NCBI GenBank assembly: GCA_945787925.1
Contig: CALZJY010000092.1
Span: 1 to 7,454 of the forward strand
From: an uncultured Anaerosporobacter sp.
GTDB lineage: Bacteria > Bacillota > Clostridia > Lachnospirales > Lachnospiraceae
Reading direction: 5' to 3'
DNA length: 7,454 nt
Part shown: piece by piece, positions 5,471 through 7,454 of the stretch
How positions within the stretch are numbered: the stretch's first letter is position 1
Layout of the letters: each line of letters starts with the position of its first letter
Notes under the pieces: generated by a model
The model's input: the letters and a program-made list of their open reading frames with translations, nothing else
What the model was told of the DNA's origin: nothing
The model's database searches: none
Made by a program: the position numbers and the translations under genes

Positions 5471-6433
5471 ATGTCAAGGATCAAGAAAGCAACATTTGCA
5501 GGAGGTTGTTTTTGGTGCATGGTAAAACCATTTTATACATTTGATGGTGTGATTTCGGTGACGTCTGGTTACACGGGAGGAGCGATTAAATATCCTTCCT
5601 ATGAGGAAGTGTGCCGAGGAGATACTGGTCACTATGAAGCGGTGGAGATCGTGTATGAAGAAGATGTGGTAAGGTATTATGAATTGTTAGAAGCATTCTT
5701 TATGAGCATTGATCCTACAGATGAGGGCGGCCAGTTCAATGACCGTGGAAGCCAGTATCAGACAGCTGTCTTTTATCATGATGAGACACAGAGGGAGATT
5801 GCGACCCAGTATAAGAAAATGCTTTCAGAGAGCGGAAGGTTTGAAAAAAAGATCGTGACCAAAATCCTCCCAGCGGAAGTCTTTTATCCGGCGGAAGAGG
5901 TACATCAGGATTACTATAAAAAGAATCATTTTCGATATAGGGTGTATTTCGAGGGATCTGGTAGAAGGCGCTTCTTAAAGGAAACTTGGAAGCGAGGGAA
6001 AGAAGAGCAGCAGCAGTTAAGGGAACGGTTGTCTGAAATGGCGTATAAGGTGACGCAGGAAAATGGAACTGAGCCACCGTTTGAAAATGAATACAATGCC
6101 CATTTTGAGCCGGGAATCTATGTAGATGTAGTAACGAAACGGCCGCTCTTTTCTTCAAAAGATAAGTTTGAGTCAGGATGTGGCTGGCCAGCATTTGCAA
6201 AACCAATCAATTCTGCCTATGTGAAAGAAAAACGAGATTTAAGTCATGGCATGTTCCGTACGGAAGTGCGAAGCCGGATTGGAGACAGCCATCTTGGACA
6301 TGTGTTTTCCGATGGACCGATCGAACGCGGAGGAATGCGGTATTGCATTAATTCTGCGGCATTAGAGTTTATTCCGGAGTCAAAAATGGAGGAGCTGGGG
6401 TATGGAGAATATCTTCCATTTATTAAAGAGTAA
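5471..6433 (+). CDS. msrAB: Bifunctional methionine sulfoxide reductase MsrA-MsrB fusion
   Basis: The protein reduces both stereoisomers of methionine sulfoxide in oxidised proteins, using thioredoxin; with no signal peptide it is cytoplasmic. MsrA (about 5-160) has GCFWC with catalytic Cys13, plus Tyr44, Glu56, Asp91 and Tyr96 matching the E. coli active-site set Tyr82, Glu94, Asp129 and Tyr134. The highly conserved Glu five residues after the catalytic Cys is Val18. A linker of about 25 charged residues leads to MsrB (about 185-315): SGCGWPAF with recycling Cys237, DSHLGHVF with His274 and His277, and RYCIN with catalytic Cys292. The zinc-binding CxxC found in many MsrB proteins is replaced (GIYVDVVTKRPLF), as in the zinc-free MsrB of fused enzymes such as Neisseria PilB. 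The likely ribosome binding site is AAGGA at 5457-5461. The gene follows the glycosylase-like gene by 30 bases; no clear terminator follows it. Confidence 0.95.
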   Translation: MSRIKKATFAGGCFWCMVKPFYTFDGVISVTSGYTGGAIKYPSYEEVCRGDTGHYEAVEIVYEEDVVRYYELLEAFFMSIDPTDEGGQFNDRGSQYQTAVFYHDETQREIATQYKKMLSESGRFEKKIVTKILPAEVFYPAEEVHQDYYKKNHFRYRVYFEGSGRRRFLKETWKRGKEEQQQLRERLSEMAYKVTQENGTEPPFENEYNAHFEPGIYVDVVTKRPLFSSKDKFESGCGWPAFAKPINSAYVKEKRDLSHGMFRTEVRSRIGDSHLGHVFSDGPIERGGMRYCINSAALEFIPESKMEELGYGEYLPFIKE

Positions 6434-6471
6434 GTAAAAAATGGAAATGAAACCATATAAAATTTTAAGAT

Positions 6472-6491
6472 ATTGTAAAAAAAACTACAAT
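6472..6491 (+). repeat. AT-rich inverted repeat, possible operator
   Basis: ATTGTA (6472-6477) and TACAAT (6486-6491) are perfect inverted copies separated by eight bases. The right arm falls exactly where the -35 element of the downstream extended -10 promoter would be. It could be a repressor site, but a chance repeat in AT-rich DNA is equally likely. It is not a terminator on the + strand because no T-run follows. Confidence 0.25.
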
Positions 6492-6505
6492 TAATACTTC
6501 TAATA

Positions 6506-6514
6506 TGCTATAAT
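6506..6514 (+). promoter_or_regulatory. Extended -10 promoter of the SWIM/SNF2 gene
   Basis: TGC precedes a perfect TATAAT (6509-6514), making an extended -10 element. No good -35 is seen 17 bases upstream (TACAAT), which is usual for this promoter class. Transcription would start near 6521, giving a leader of about 32 bases with AAGGA at 6540-6544. Confidence 0.65.
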
Positions 6515-6552
6515 TGTTTGATAATTAAAAAACGTTTAGAAGGATGTTTTGT

Positions 6553-7454
6553 ATGAATGTATTAACTCGAGATGAAATAAAAAAATTGACCGCCAACGAA
6601 ACAACTTATTTACGTGGTGCGCGTTATTACAAGAGCCAGGCCGTGACGAATGTTCGCTGGTCAAAGGCTAGTGGGCAATACTTTGCGATTGTAAAGGGAA
6701 GCAATGACTATAATGTCAGTATCAGTCTTTCCGATGGAAAAGTAGTGAACCACTCTTGTAATTGCCCTGGGCATGCGAAGCATAGTGGACCATGTAAACA
6801 TGTGGTTGCGTTGCTCTTATTTATTGCTGACTACTATGAGCAGAAGACAGCGAAGAAGCCGGATACAAGAGAGGATGCTGCTGCTTATCGTATATTGCAG
6901 TATTTCGAAAAACAAGACTACCTTACAACGTATGGGGAAGTCTATGATATTGAAGTGACTGTAAAAATTCCAAGTTTGATTCGAAGTGGTGAATCAAGAG
7001 TGTATGTCTTATTATCTGCTGGTGCTGGTCGACAGTACAAGATTCAGAATATACGTAAATTTTTATCTGAATATATGAAAAAGGAAACGATTGTCCTTGG
7101 AAAAGAATTTAAGTTTATCCATGGAGAAAGTTCCTTTACGAAAGAATCCCAAGCGATTTTAGACTTCTTCCTTGAAATTTATGAAGTACAAGAAATGCTA
7201 GGAAACTCTATGAGCAACTTGATTTTCCAAAAGAACATGGTTGCGTTATCCAAGCATATGTTCTTTAAGCTTCTTGAAGTGTTAAAGGATCAACCATTCC
7301 AGTTGCAAGTTTATAATAACGAAATGCAACGTGTTCAGTATAAAAAGACGAATCCAGTGATCAAGCTTGGACTTGAAACAGAAGAAGATGCGATTCTTTT
7401 AGAAGATAAAGAAAATGGAAGCATTATTCCGATTACAGATAAGGGAGAGCTTAT
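6553..7454 (+). CDS. SWIM zinc-finger SNF2-type helicase, 3'-truncated by window edge
   Basis: The frame opens at ATG 6553, eight bases after AAGGA (6540-6544), and stays open for 300 codons to the window end. The N-terminal region contains a SWIM zinc finger: Cys69, Cys71, Cys81 and His83 in HSCNCPGHAKHSGPCKH, matching CxCxnCxH. SWIM domains bind DNA or protein. In Firmicutes this N-terminal SWIM followed by a region like the one here (about 115-300, alpha/beta with no known catalytic motif) is typical of large SNF2/SWI2 ATPases carrying the bacterial SNF2-associated domain, in which the ATPase motor comes later. The motor is outside the window, so the helicase call is an inference from the N-terminal part. 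Translocation or remodelling of DNA-protein complexes would be the expected role. The gene has its own promoter and stands apart from msrAB by 119 bases. Confidence 0.75.
   Translation, partial: MNVLTRDEIKKLTANETTYLRGARYYKSQAVTNVRWSKASGQYFAIVKGSNDYNVSISLSDGKVVNHSCNCPGHAKHSGPCKHVVALLLFIADYYEQKTAKKPDTREDAAAYRILQYFEKQDYLTTYGEVYDIEVTVKIPSLIRSGESRVYVLLSAGAGRQYKIQNIRKFLSEYMKKETIVLGKEFKFIHGESSFTKESQAILDFFLEIYEVQEMLGNSMSNLIFQKNMVALSKHMFFKLLEVLKDQPFQLQVYNNEMQRVQYKKTNPVIKLGLETEEDAILLEDKENGSIIPITDKGEL

Noticed and set aside
5736..6206. 156-codon open frame on the - strand
   Set aside because: It lies entirely within msrAB, whose motifs are unmistakable. Its translation has no recognisable domain and low-complexity composition typical of an antisense shadow.
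6441..6491. Possible terminator of msrAB
   Set aside because: Only a four-pair ATGG/CCAT stem and the AT-only repeat are present, and neither is followed by a T-run on the + strand. msrAB transcription may run on or end by another route.

Overview
The window looks like a chromosomal segment of a low-GC Gram-positive anaerobe of the class Clostridia, most likely a Lachnospiraceae-type species. This is inferred from AT-rich codon use, strong AGGAGG ribosome binding sites, short intergenic gaps and the protein families present; it is not proven. All recognisable genes are on the + strand. I see no transposase, phage gene, CRISPR array, tRNA or rRNA.

Layout. (1) 1-970 is the 3' part of miaB, the tRNA methylthiotransferase, whose amino-terminal domain lies before the window. 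(2) 971-1367 has no protein gene. It holds the miaB terminator, a candidate promoter overlapping it, a highly foldable segment of about 240 nt (about 1027-1270) that ends in a strong hairpin, and then a separate promoter for the next gene. I read the foldable segment as an unannotated structured non-coding RNA. (3) 1368-3997 holds a glycogen branching enzyme (glgB) followed at once by a metal-dependent amidohydrolase. (4) 4086-4613 encodes a 175-residue protein with its own promoter and terminator; it has a cysteine cluster and a carboxy-terminal part that resembles the GreA/GreB C-terminal fold. (5) 4667-6433 is a probable two-gene operon: a uracil-DNA-glycosylase-superfamily protein, then a fused MsrA-MsrB methionine sulfoxide reductase. 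(6) 6553 to the window end is the start of a SWIM zinc-finger, SNF2-type helicase gene, cut off at the edge.

How the parts fit. miaB modifies tRNA, glgB makes branch points in glycogen without other glg genes nearby, and the glycosylase-like protein plus MsrAB could form a small damage-repair unit for DNA bases and oxidised methionine. The SWIM/SNF2 protein acts on nucleic acid but has its own promoter.

The most novel-looking element is the structured RNA between miaB and glgB. Two long hairpins carry apical loops that are complementary over six bases, which suggests a kissing-loop tertiary contact. Its promoter position and terminal hairpin fit a stand-alone transcript.
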